A stretch of DNA of 64,000 nt, from assembly GCF_008370685.1 (NCBI RefSeq), contig NZ_VTZU01000019.1, forward strand, positions 1-64,000, given 5' to 3'. Below are positions 1-8,087 of this stretch, one piece after another. The DNA comes from Aquimarina sp. RZ0. GTDB lineage: Bacteria; Bacteroidota; Bacteroidia; Flavobacteriales; Flavobacteriaceae. How positions within the stretch are numbered: position 1 is the stretch's first letter; every line of letters starts with the position of its first letter. The translations under genes and the position numbers were made by a program. Under the pieces are notes generated by a model that did no database searches, had not been told where the DNA came from, and saw only the letters and a program-made list of their open reading frames with translations.

Positions 1-131
1 AGCTATAAAACAATAACTTACACAAAATCGAGTTGAAATGAAAAAATAACGATCATTTTTGAAAGTAAAAATATAGCAGAATAGATATAGAATATTTTTA
101 AAAACCAATTAATAGAGGTCCCCATAACATA

Positions 132-314
132 ATGATTAAGTTCCTGATAACGAAATTAAGGGAATTTTTTGTATGTTTACATGGTAAACACGTCCGTTTT
201 CCCTTCCCCACAATTTATAGTAAGAATAAAGAAACAGTTATCATATTTTATGATATTGTTTTTTTGATAGTCTGTGCTATAACTTTTGTTTTTTTAGAAT
301 ATAAATCATTTTAA
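132..314 (+). CDS. Doubtful 60-aa ORF upstream of the first curlin gene
   Basis: A 60-codon frame with one hydrophobic stretch near residues 38-56 ends 11 bp before the curlin-like gene. I do not recognise it. Its last codons (AAATCATTTTAA) lie in the leader that is also found upstream of the second curlin gene, where no such ORF exists. That argues for leader DNA rather than a gene. Bases 1-131 are AT-rich and hold nothing else I can support. Confidence 0.2.
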   Translation: MIKFLITKLREFFVCLHGKHVRFPFPTIYSKNKETVIIFYDIVFLIVCAITFVFLEYKSF

Positions 315-325
315 ATACATTCATT

Positions 326-1312
326 ATGAAAAAAGTAATTTTTAGTGTAGCTATCTTATTTTGTGTAGCTACTGTGACAGCACAATCAAATACAAGTACT
401 ATAACTCAAAAGTCATTTACGAGTAGTATAGATGTTACCCAAATTGGTTCAGAGAATAATGCTGATATTGTTCAAAGTGGAATGTATGACAATCAGGCAG
501 TTGTTGTTCAGGGAGGTGATGTAAATACATCTATAAATGGAAATATTACTCAAAATCAGTTTGGGAGTTATAGTGAAGTTTTTGCTCAGCAAGAACAAGA
601 AGAAAATACTATATCCCAAAAACAGACAGGAGCTTTTGCAGTAGGGTTTGCGACTCAGAACTTACATAGCTCTGGAGGGAATAACGTTGCTATTCAAGTA
701 CAACATAGTGATATTGAATCTGGTGGCGCTTTAGCAGAATCGGTACAAAATGGATCAGACAATATAAGCCGTATCTTTCAATTTTCTACACGTCGTAGTA
801 CAGCAACTATAGAACAAACAGGAGAACGTAATTTATCAGAACAATTACAAAGAGCAGCAAATCTTGCAAATACCTCGCGAGGAGTGCAGTTTGGATCTGA
901 TAATGTATTGATGCAGACGCAGAATGATATATATAGCAGTTTATACGCTATACAAGGAAATTCACTTATAGGATCTAATGGTAATATGATTGTACAGGAA
1001 CAAACAGGAACAAGTCATTCTGCAAGCGCAGAGCAACAAGGCGATGGCACTTCTAGTGTTCATGGGAACCTTACTATGCAAAAACAACAGGGAGATAGTA
1101 ATCGAGCAGTTTCATACCAAACCGGAGTAGCAAACGTGATTGATATTTTTCAGGACGGATTTGATAATATAGCAGAAGTTACCCAGACAGCTACAAATAA
1201 CTCTATTACAATACATCAAACAGGTTATTTTCATTCTACTGTAATTTCTCAGGGAAATGAATATAATATTGGTGGCAGTACAATTACGGTATATCAATCA
1301 GGAAGTTTATAA
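326..1312 (+). CDS. Secreted curlin-repeat (CsgA-like) protein 1
   Basis: The 328-aa product starts with a signal peptide ending near TVTAQ (about residue 20). The rest is built of short Gln/Asn-rich repeats of the form xQxGxxNxAxxxQ, for example DVTQIGSENNADIVQ. This is the pattern of curlin-type amyloid subunits, in which each repeat forms a strand-turn-strand rung of an extracellular fibre. Family members serve in adhesion and biofilm matrix; that role is inferred here. No csgB, csgE, csgF or csgG homologue is in the window. The gene is paralogous to the next one (1743-2717), sharing the leader, the first codons (MKKVIFS) and most repeats in register. A hairpin terminator follows at 1411-1444, so it is probably transcribed alone. 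Confidence 0.75.
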   Translation: MKKVIFSVAILFCVATVTAQSNTSTITQKSFTSSIDVTQIGSENNADIVQSGMYDNQAVVVQGGDVNTSINGNITQNQFGSYSEVFAQQEQEENTISQKQTGAFAVGFATQNLHSSGGNNVAIQVQHSDIESGGALAESVQNGSDNISRIFQFSTRRSTATIEQTGERNLSEQLQRAANLANTSRGVQFGSDNVLMQTQNDIYSSLYAIQGNSLIGSNGNMIVQEQTGTSHSASAEQQGDGTSSVHGNLTMQKQQGDSNRAVSYQTGVANVIDIFQDGFDNIAEVTQTATNNSITIHQTGYFHSTVISQGNEYNIGGSTITVYQSGSL

Positions 1313-1410
1313 TAATTTACCTGACATATAAATATTTATAAAATAAAATGCTATGAAAATCGTCTATTTCAGACCAGACACTGATTAGACGTTATACAAT
1401 ACATAAGAAT

Positions 1411-1444
1411 AGCCATATTGTAAAAAATCAGTATGGCTTTTTTT
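1411..1444 (+). terminator. Rho-independent terminator after curlin gene 1
   Basis: AGCCATATTG pairs with CAGTATGGCT (one G-T wobble) around a short A-rich loop and is followed by seven T. It lies about 100 bp after the stop of the first curlin gene. Confidence 0.75.
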
Positions 1445-1742
1445 GAACGCATTTTATAAATAAAATAGAAATGCTGCCAGAGGTTCCGTGGTTTATTTTT
1501 TGTTAATCAACTTAAAAAATACATTTGGATTAATTAGTAAGGTTTTTTATCAAGAGTAAAGATTTTGGTGAATAAATATATCTTATCAGAAATTTTGTAC
1601 GTTTATAAAGTGGAAATATCCACTTTATTGATTCGCGTTTTGTAAGAAAAGAAAAAATTATTTAGAATGGTTAGTTTTTACAAAATGGGGTTTGATCGAT
1701 TTTAACTCTTAAAATACATTAATCATTTTAAATATATTCATT
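1445..1742. other. Intergenic region with a dyad upstream of curlin gene 2
   Basis: About 300 bp without an ORF. A perfect dyad AAAGTGGA-AATA-TCCACTTT sits at 1607-1626, about 115 bp before the next start. The last 30 bp (AATCATTTTAAATATATTCATT) repeat the leader of curlin gene 1. The dyad could be a regulator site or a small mRNA hairpin; it is not followed by a T run. Confidence 0.4.
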
Positions 1743-2717
1743 ATGAAAAAAGTAATTTTTAGCCTGGCTACTTTATTAAATGCAACTTTTATTATAGCAC
1801 AATCAAATTCAAGTACGGTAATCCAGGAATCATCAAGTAGTAGCATCAATATTACGCAAGTAGGTTCTGGTAATAGTTCTGATAGTTTTCAGGTAGGTAG
1901 GAGTAATCAGGCGATAATTATCCAGGGAAGTGATACCCATTCATCTATAAATGGGACTGTTACACAAAGACAAGTTGATGTTATGAATGATGTTTTTGCG
2001 CAGCAAGAACAGCAAGGAAATACGATATCTCAAATCCAGGAAGGGCGTAATAATGTAGCATCAGTAACTCAGAATCTGGATAGTTCTGGTGGAAGTAATA
2101 TTGCCATTCAGGAACAAGAGAGTTCTGAGTTTGGAGGTGCTTCTGCGATATCTATCCAGAACGGATCAGATAATATAAGTCGCAGTATACAATCTGATTC
2201 TCGCAGAAGTAAAGTAACTATTGAACAAGCAGGAGTCCGTAATTTATCAGAGCAATTGCAGGCAGGTACTGTAAATCTTGGTAATCAAGCTAAGGGCATT
2301 CAGTTTGGATCTGATAATGTATTGTTACAAACACAAGACGGACAATTTAATGATGCAATTTCTAATCAGGGAAATTCACTTTTAGGTATTAATGGCAGCA
2401 CAGTTAGGCAGGAACAAATAGGAGAGTTTAATTCTGCAAGTGCAGAACAACTGAGTGATAATACTTCTGATATGGATACTAATATAATCGTACAGAAACA
2501 AAATGGATATGGTAATATGGCAGTTTCTATTCAGAACGGAACTGAGAACTCAATCGATATTATACAAGACGGGATGGATAATTCTGCCGAAGTGACACAG
2601 TTTGGAAGTAAAAGTTCAGCTACAATAAATCAAAAGGGAGATAATCATTCTAGTGTAATTCATCAGGAATTCGGGTTTAAAAGTACTGTCATCATAAATC
2701 AATCGGGAGGTTTTTAG
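1743..2717 (+). CDS. Secreted curlin-repeat (CsgA-like) protein 2
   Basis: The 324-aa paralog of the 326-1312 product has a signal peptide ending at about IIAQ (residue 20), followed by Gln/Asn/Ser-rich curlin-type repeats such as NITQVGSGNSSDSFQ. The two proteins align along their whole length, including the segments DNISR, RNLSEQLQ and FGSDNVL, so the pair comes from tandem duplication. The repeats have diverged in sequence but kept the Gln and Asn positions, as expected for stacked amyloid rungs. It may be a second fibre subunit or the nucleator of the first; the sequence does not decide this. Confidence 0.75.
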   Translation: MKKVIFSLATLLNATFIIAQSNSSTVIQESSSSSINITQVGSGNSSDSFQVGRSNQAIIIQGSDTHSSINGTVTQRQVDVMNDVFAQQEQQGNTISQIQEGRNNVASVTQNLDSSGGSNIAIQEQESSEFGGASAISIQNGSDNISRSIQSDSRRSKVTIEQAGVRNLSEQLQAGTVNLGNQAKGIQFGSDNVLLQTQDGQFNDAISNQGNSLLGINGSTVRQEQIGEFNSASAEQLSDNTSDMDTNIIVQKQNGYGNMAVSIQNGTENSIDIIQDGMDNSAEVTQFGSKSSATINQKGDNHSSVIHQEFGFKSTVIINQSGGF

Positions 2718-2721
2718 TAAT

Positions 2722-2879
2722 GAAGCAGTTTAAGCTTTTTTCAATTCGTTATAAAAACCCTCTTTTCAACTCAATTTTTGGCTTTTTCTTACTTCGTAGC
2801 GCCGCTATGAAAGGCAAAAAAACATTTCAATTGACCAAAGAATAGCTATTTTTCATCAGGATCAAAAAAGTTTAAACTT
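2722..2879. repeat. Palindromic element, type D, about 158 bp
   Basis: The ends are imperfect inverted repeats: GAAGCAGTTTAAGCTTTTTT on the left and AAAAAAGTTTAAACTTC on the right. The centre, near 2795-2809, reads CGTAGCGCCGCTATG, itself a dyad. Length, architecture and centre resemble the type A, B and C elements elsewhere in the window. No ORF. Confidence 0.5.
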
Positions 2880-2906
2880 CTTTAAAAGAAAAGTTTTCTG
2901 TTATAC

Positions 2907-2948
2907 TAAAAGAGCTATGTTTAATTTTTTATACGATAGCTCTTTTAT
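2907..2948 (+). terminator. Hairpin terminator after curlin gene 2
   Basis: AAAAGAGCTAT pairs with ATAGCTCTTTT across a 17-base loop, followed by an AT-rich tail. It lies 190 bp after the stop, beyond the type D element. Confidence 0.5.
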
Positions 2949-3028
2949 TAGTTTATAGATATCCTTTAACACAAGTATTTTGTCACATAATCAGACTAAA
3001 ATCGTTATTTTGGCAGAACATTTGATTA

Positions 3029-5122
3029 TTGATGGATATGCGATTTATTATATATATACTATGGTTTGTTTTTTCTATTAAAAGTTTTGCCCAACAGATA
3101 CATGAAGTAGATTTTTTAAAAGGAGAAGTAAATGTGTTTGTGGATTCAAAGTTTAAGAAAATTGAAGGAAAAGTTATGTATACTTTTAAGATTTTGAAAT
3201 CTACAAAATCTTTGATTATAGATGCACAGAAGATGCAAATTATGGGCGTTTTACTAGATGAAAAAAAAACTGATATTGTTTATAATAATAAGAGTATAGA
3301 GATAGTATCAGATTTTATAGCAGGGTCAGCGCACACGATAGAAATTCAATATATTGCAGTTCCTGAGAAAGCATTATATTTTGTAAATGATTACAAGGGA
3401 AATGATCAAGTCTGGACACAGGGTCAAGGTAAATATACATCGAATTGGTTACCCAGTTTTGATGATATGAATGAAAAAATAGAGTTTGACCTCACTATTA
3501 ATTATGATAGAGGATACGAAGTTATAGCCAATGGTGAACTTATAAAGAAAGAATTAGTAAATGATTCTATTCTGCGTTGGCAATATGATATGAAACAGCC
3601 TATGAGCAGTTATTTATTGGCATTGGCAATTGGAAAATATAAAAAAGTAACAGAAATTTCAGAAAGTGGAGTTCCATTAGAAATGTATTTTTATCCAGGA
3701 GATGAGAGTAAAGTAGAACCTACATATAGAAATACTAAGAAAATATTTGATTTTTTAGAGAAAGAAATAGGGTATACCTTTCCCTGGCAAAATTATAAGC
3801 AGATTCCTGTAAAGGATTTTTTATATGCAGGTATGGAAAATACGGGAACTACTATTTTTTCTGATGTTTTTGTAGTAGATTCTATAGCATATAAAGATCG
3901 CAATTATATAAATGTAAACGCCCATGAGTTGGCACATCAGTGGTTTGGAGATCTGGTAACCGAAACAGAGGGAAAGCATCATTGGTTGCAAGAGGGTTTT
4001 GCTACGTACTACGCTTTATTGGCAGAAAAAGAAGTTTTTGGGGAGGAGTATTTTTTGTATAAGTTATATGAGAGTGCCGAACAATTAACAGAGCAATCAA
4101 AAGCAAAAAAAACAACGTCTTTATTAGATGCAAAAGCAAGTTCTCTTACGTTTTACCAAAGAGGAGCTTGGGCAATACATGCGCTAAGAAAATTAATAGG
4201 AGATACTAATTTTAAAATTACAATTCATAATTATTTAGAAAAACATAAATTTAAGAATGCAAAAACATCTGATTTTATGAATATTGCCGCAGAAGTGTCG
4301 GGGATGGATTTATCTAAGTATCAAAAAACCTGGTTAGAGGCAGTGCCATTTCCTTCGCAGCAAGCATTAGACATATTAACAGAGACCGAATTTATAAAAA
4401 CATATTTAGGTTTGGCGCAGGAGCGCACACAACCGTTAGCAGGAAAATGGGGAACGCTTGCAAATGCGTTGGATTTTCCTGTAAATGATTATATAGGTCA
4501 GGAGGTAATATATCAATTAGAAGGAGATACCTCTAAAGAATCAATAGCCCTACTGGATAAAGCATTTGAGACAAATAATATTTTTGTTAGACAAACAATT
4601 GCCAATACCCTGAATAAAATTCCTCCAGAATTAAAAGAACAATATGAATCTCTCTTACTAGATTCGTCGTATGCTACTATTGAGCCTGCATTGTACCATT
4701 TGTGGATTAATTTTCCGTCTAATAGGAAGAAATATTTGGATCAAACTAAAGATATAGTAGGGTTCAATGATAAAAATATACGGATACTTTGGTTAGTATT
4801 AGCCGTTAATACACCAAGCTATCAAACAGAAAAGCATCAGGATTTTTTTAATGAATTATCGGAGTATACCTCTTATAAAAATCATTTTAGTACTAGAGAG
4901 AATGCCTTTGCATATTTGGAAAGTTTACAATCATTTTCCGACCAATCTCTTATAGATCTCATTCAGGGGTCGTTACATTACAATTGGAGATTTAGAAAAT
5001 ATTGCCGTAAATTATTGGATAATCTATTGAAGGATTCTAAATATCAAAAGAAATATGTAGATTTAAAGGATGATTTGTCAAAGAGGCAACGAGAATTTTT
5101 AGAAAAAAAATTAACCCCATAA
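3029..5122 (+). CDS. Exported M1-family zinc aminopeptidase
   Basis: The 697-aa gluzincin has a signal peptide (SIKSFAQ, about residue 22), so it acts in the periplasm or outside the cell. The exopeptidase motif G-M-E-N is near residue 267. The zinc site HELAH is at about 298-302, with the third ligand Glu in HWLQEGFATYY 18 residues later, matching HEXXH-X18-E. The M1 N-terminal beta domain precedes it and a helical C-terminal region follows. The family removes N-terminal residues from peptides. The start at 3029 is followed after two codons by another Met (3032), and either could be used. The patatin gene begins 7 bp after the stop, suggesting co-transcription. Confidence 0.88.
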   Translation: MMDMRFIIYILWFVFSIKSFAQQIHEVDFLKGEVNVFVDSKFKKIEGKVMYTFKILKSTKSLIIDAQKMQIMGVLLDEKKTDIVYNNKSIEIVSDFIAGSAHTIEIQYIAVPEKALYFVNDYKGNDQVWTQGQGKYTSNWLPSFDDMNEKIEFDLTINYDRGYEVIANGELIKKELVNDSILRWQYDMKQPMSSYLLALAIGKYKKVTEISESGVPLEMYFYPGDESKVEPTYRNTKKIFDFLEKEIGYTFPWQNYKQIPVKDFLYAGMENTGTTIFSDVFVVDSIAYKDRNYINVNAHELAHQWFGDLVTETEGKHHWLQEGFATYYALLAEKEVFGEEYFLYKLYESAEQLTEQSKAKKTTSLLDAKASSLTFYQRGAWAIHALRKLIGDTNFKITIHNYLEKHKFKNAKTSDFMNIAAEVSGMDLSKYQKTWLEAVPFPSQQALDILTETEFIKTYLGLAQERTQPLAGKWGTLANALDFPVNDYIGQEVIYQLEGDTSKESIALLDKAFETNNIFVRQTIANTLNKIPPELKEQYESLLLDSSYATIEPALYHLWINFPSNRKKYLDQTKDIVGFNDKNIRILWLVLAVNTPSYQTEKHQDFFNELSEYTSYKNHFSTRENAFAYLESLQSFSDQSLIDLIQGSLHYNWRFRKYCRKLLDNLLKDSKYQKKYVDLKDDLSKRQREFLEKKLTP

Positions 5123-5129
5123 ATATCAT

Positions 5130-6023
5130 ATGCGCGCATTAGTTATTTCCGGTGGAGGCAGTAAAGGAGCATTTGCTGGCGGTGTTGCGCAATTTTTAAT
5201 ACAAGATTTAGGAAAGCAATACGATCTCTTTGTAGGGACATCTACCGGTAGTTTATTGGTATCACATTTGGCATTATCCAAAATTGAAGAAATTAAAAAA
5301 CTATATACTTCTGTAAATCAATCTTCTATATTTAGAAACTGCCCTTTTATTATTAAAAAGAAAAGAGGATACAATACCATAAATATTAATCACTTTAATG
5401 TATTAAAAAACCTAATTAAAGGAAGAAAATCTTTTGGGGATAGTAGGAATCTGAGAGATCTTATTAAAAAATCGTTTTCCAAAGAGTATTTTAAAAGACT
5501 CCAAAATGGAAATATAGATGTGGTTGTTACAGTAACTAATTTATCTGCTAACGAAGTAGAATATAAATCGATAAAAGAATGTATGTACGAAGATTTTCTG
5601 GATTGGATCTGGATTTCTTGTAATTATCCTCCCTTTATGAGTCTGGTAAGAAAAAATAACTGCGATTATGTAGATGGAGGTCTTGGATCTATGGTGCCTA
5701 TAGAAGAGGCTATAAAAAGAGGAGCGACAGAGATTGATGTGATCATTCTTGAGACAGAGGTAAATTATATAAATCGCATGCCAACAAAGAATCCATTTTC
5801 CTTGATCACTAATATGGTTAATTTTATGATGGATCAAATAGAGAAACAAAATATCAGAATAGGTAAATTTAAAGCTTCACAAAAAGAGGTCACAATGGAT
5901 TTATATTATACACCTACTATATTAACAACCAATTCTTTAATTTTTGACAATGAAAAAATGACAAAATGGTGGTCAAAAGGATACGAATTTGCTGAACAAA
6001 AACACACATCTAATCGATTATAG
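5130..6023 (+). CDS. Patatin-like phospholipase 1
   Basis: The 297-aa product is a single patatin domain without signal peptide. The oxyanion loop is GGGSKGA at residues 8-14, the nucleophile elbow G-T-S-T-G is at about 37-41 (Ser nucleophile), and the catalytic Asp lies in VDGG near residue 184. Patatins hydrolyse acyl chains from glycerolipids with a Ser-Asp dyad; the substrate cannot be read from the sequence. It lies 7 bp after the aminopeptidase and 1 bp before a paralog that starts at 6025, so the three are likely one transcript. Confidence 0.85.
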   Translation: MRALVISGGGSKGAFAGGVAQFLIQDLGKQYDLFVGTSTGSLLVSHLALSKIEEIKKLYTSVNQSSIFRNCPFIIKKKRGYNTININHFNVLKNLIKGRKSFGDSRNLRDLIKKSFSKEYFKRLQNGNIDVVVTVTNLSANEVEYKSIKECMYEDFLDWIWISCNYPPFMSLVRKNNCDYVDGGLGSMVPIEEAIKRGATEIDVIILETEVNYINRMPTKNPFSLITNMVNFMMDQIEKQNIRIGKFKASQKEVTMDLYYTPTILTTNSLIFDNEKMTKWWSKGYEFAEQKHTSNRL

Positions 6024-6024
6024 T

Positions 6025-6948
6025 ATGAAGGCATTAGTAATTTCTGGAGGAGGAAGCAAAGGAGCATATGCAGGTGGTGTAGCTCAATATTTAATGCAGG
6101 AAGAAGGAAGAAAATATGATCTTTTTTTAGGAACATCAACAGGGAGTCTTTTGATACCACAATTAGCATTAGGTAATATTGATAAGGTATATGATATTTA
6201 TACAAATGTGAATCAACATACTATTTTTAGTATCAATCCTTTTATTACCAGAAAAAAAGGAAATCGAGAATTTGTATCAATTAATTTTTTTAGTACCGTA
6301 TTACAATTTTTAAAACGTAAAAGAACTTTTGGCGAAAGCAAAAATCTGAGGAAAAATATTCGTAGAAATTTTTCTGAAGCAGATTTTAATTTGGCAAAAA
6401 AAAGTGTGAAAGATGTAGTAGTGACGGTTTCTAATCTAACAAAAAATAGAACAGAGTATAAATCTATTAACGATTTCTCCTATGAAGATTTTTGTGATTG
6501 GATCTGGATATCCTGTAATTATGTACCTTTTATGAGTTTGGTTACCAAGAATGGGTGTGAATATGCTGATGGCGGTTTTGGATGTATGGTGCCTATAAGA
6601 GAAGCTATACGAAGAGGTGCTACAGAGGTTGATGCTATTATTCTGGAATCTGAAAATATGGAATACCAAAAGGTGTTAGGTAAAAATCCTTTTTCTTTAA
6701 TGGTAAACTTATTTAGCTTTATGCTGGATCAGGTAGAAGGTCATGATACGCTGGCAGGAAAACTAGCGGCAATCAATAAAGATGTTCCGTTAAACTTATA
6801 TTATACACCATCAAAACTTACAGAAAACTCTTTAGTGTTTAATAAAAAACTAATGCGTAATTGGTGGCAACAAGGATTTGAATATGCTGCTAAAAAATCT
6901 AAACTGGCTGAAGAAAACAAAATTAAAAATATCGATATGACTGGATAG
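6025..6948 (+). CDS. Patatin-like phospholipase 2
   Basis: This is a tandem paralog of the preceding gene (307 aa). It has GGGSKGA at residues 8-14, a G-T-S-T-G elbow and an Asp in ADGG. The reading frame is open 36 bp further upstream, but the Met at 6025 aligns exactly with the start of the first patatin and lies 1 bp after its stop, so I use 6025. The proteins keep the same length and C-terminal YYTP motif but differ at many positions, so the duplication is old. Both keep the catalytic dyad, so neither looks dead. Confidence 0.85.
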   Translation: MKALVISGGGSKGAYAGGVAQYLMQEEGRKYDLFLGTSTGSLLIPQLALGNIDKVYDIYTNVNQHTIFSINPFITRKKGNREFVSINFFSTVLQFLKRKRTFGESKNLRKNIRRNFSEADFNLAKKSVKDVVVTVSNLTKNRTEYKSINDFSYEDFCDWIWISCNYVPFMSLVTKNGCEYADGGFGCMVPIREAIRRGATEVDAIILESENMEYQKVLGKNPFSLMVNLFSFMLDQVEGHDTLAGKLAAINKDVPLNLYYTPSKLTENSLVFNKKLMRNWWQQGFEYAAKKSKLAEENKIKNIDMTG

Positions 6949-7026
6949 ATATCGTTTTTCTATTTTCAGTTTGTTTATATTTAATTCTTCAAATACTTGA
7001 GTGCGATTATTTTTAAGCCTATTTTT

Positions 7027-7395
7027 CTAGTTCCTATGAAATATATCTGGTTTTCTTATATATGAAGCGAATATGGTCGCCATAAGAATTAAAATTACAA
7101 TTTCAACTGGTTTTCCTTTGTATATATGAATTAATACAATAAAAGCCATATACAGGACCAATATTGATGTTCCAATTAACATTGTTTTGTTGTATAAGAA
7201 AAGAGCTGTACCTGTTAAAATAAAAGCTCCGGCAGTAATCATTACTGCAGTACTTTCTACGACTTTTCCAGTTTGAGCATGATTCACTAATTTGTCTAAA
7301 GCGTTCGGAATATAGAACAGAATTATTGCTATTGAAGGCAACCATATCAATATTTTACTTAATATTTTTTTTATCCCTGATTGTTGTTCGGTCAT
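7027..7395 (-). CDS. Four-helix DoxX-like membrane protein
   Basis: The 122-aa protein has about four transmembrane segments (residues 15-30, 48-67, 70-88, 95-112). The arrangement FYIPNALDKL in helix 1, a small-residue helix 2 and a C-terminal helix after a KGKP loop resembles DoxX-like proteins, a broad family of inner-membrane proteins with poorly defined roles. It stands alone: convergent with the patatins and 690 bp from the next gene. The assignment is tentative. Confidence 0.6.
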   Translation of the reverse strand: MTEQQSGIKKILSKILIWLPSIAIILFYIPNALDKLVNHAQTGKVVESTAVMITAGAFILTGTALFLYNKTMLIGTSILVLYMAFIVLIHIYKGKPVEIVILILMATIFASYIRKPDIFHRN

Positions 7396-7787
7396 AATTT
7401 ATTTATTCAATATGCAGTTTGTTCTTAATGGTTGCCAACTTTGATGTATTGCCTACCATTTCTGATTTAAAATTAGCTCTTTTTTATTAATACTTCAAAA
7501 TAAAATGCAGCTATAGCACTGTTATCTATGCGTTTTTTTCTTACCTGAATTAAAAATAATTTGATTCGGTTCACGATGATTTCATCTAAGAACTTGTTTA
7601 AAAACCTTACTTCGTGAAAACAACTATTTTAAGAACCGTGAGCTTACTTCAAATAATTAAAATATCTCAATATTCTCATCATTTGAAGTGTCCTCAGAAC
7701 CTCAAACTATTGATTTTCAATTTGTATTTTTTTAAAACAGAATCGAATAATAGTTGAAAGTTGATGTTTATATCTGGATAGACCTCA
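7396..7787. other. AT-rich gap with a diverged repeat
   Basis: No ORF. Bases about 7488-7592 can be aligned with about 12140-12240 (shared blocks include AATAATTTGATT followed by a GATG-TCATC pattern), so this is probably an old copy of a dispersed element. The rest holds nothing I can support. Confidence 0.35.
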
Positions 7788-7791
7788 AATT

Positions 7792-7954
7792 ATACGATTT
7801 ACGGGTGAGAATTTCGTAAAAATAATGGCAAGGATTTTTCGCTAGATTGATGAATCAAATTAAAGAATAGCCATAGCTATTGTTTCATTTTATGAAGAAA
7901 ATATAGTAGAAAAAGAATGTCATTAGATGCGAAATTTTTATTCGTAAATCGTAT
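7792..7954. repeat. Palindromic element type A, copy 1 (163 bp)
   Basis: The ends are inverted repeats ATACGATTTACG and CGTAAATCGTAT. The centre, near 7866-7881, reads AATAGCCATAGCTATT. The whole 163 bp recurs in inverted orientation at 35001-35163, where I count one mismatch. No coding potential; it looks like a non-autonomous palindromic repeat. Confidence 0.85.
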
Positions 7955-7982
7955 TATAATTTTTTTACACAAAAAACCTAAA

Positions 7983-8030
7983 AAAAATGTACATACAACT
8001 TTGAATAATATTGAGGCTGTATGTACACAT
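7983..8030 (-). terminator. Terminator of the GH42-like gene
   Basis: TGTACATACA (7988-7997) and TGTATGTACA (8018-8027) are perfect inverted repeats. On the minus strand the stem is followed by a run of seven T. It lies about 60 bp after the glycosidase stop. Confidence 0.7.
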
Positions 8031-8087
8031 TTTATGTTTGATCAGTACGTTAAATAGTATCAGATAGAAATGATTTAAACTGATGTA

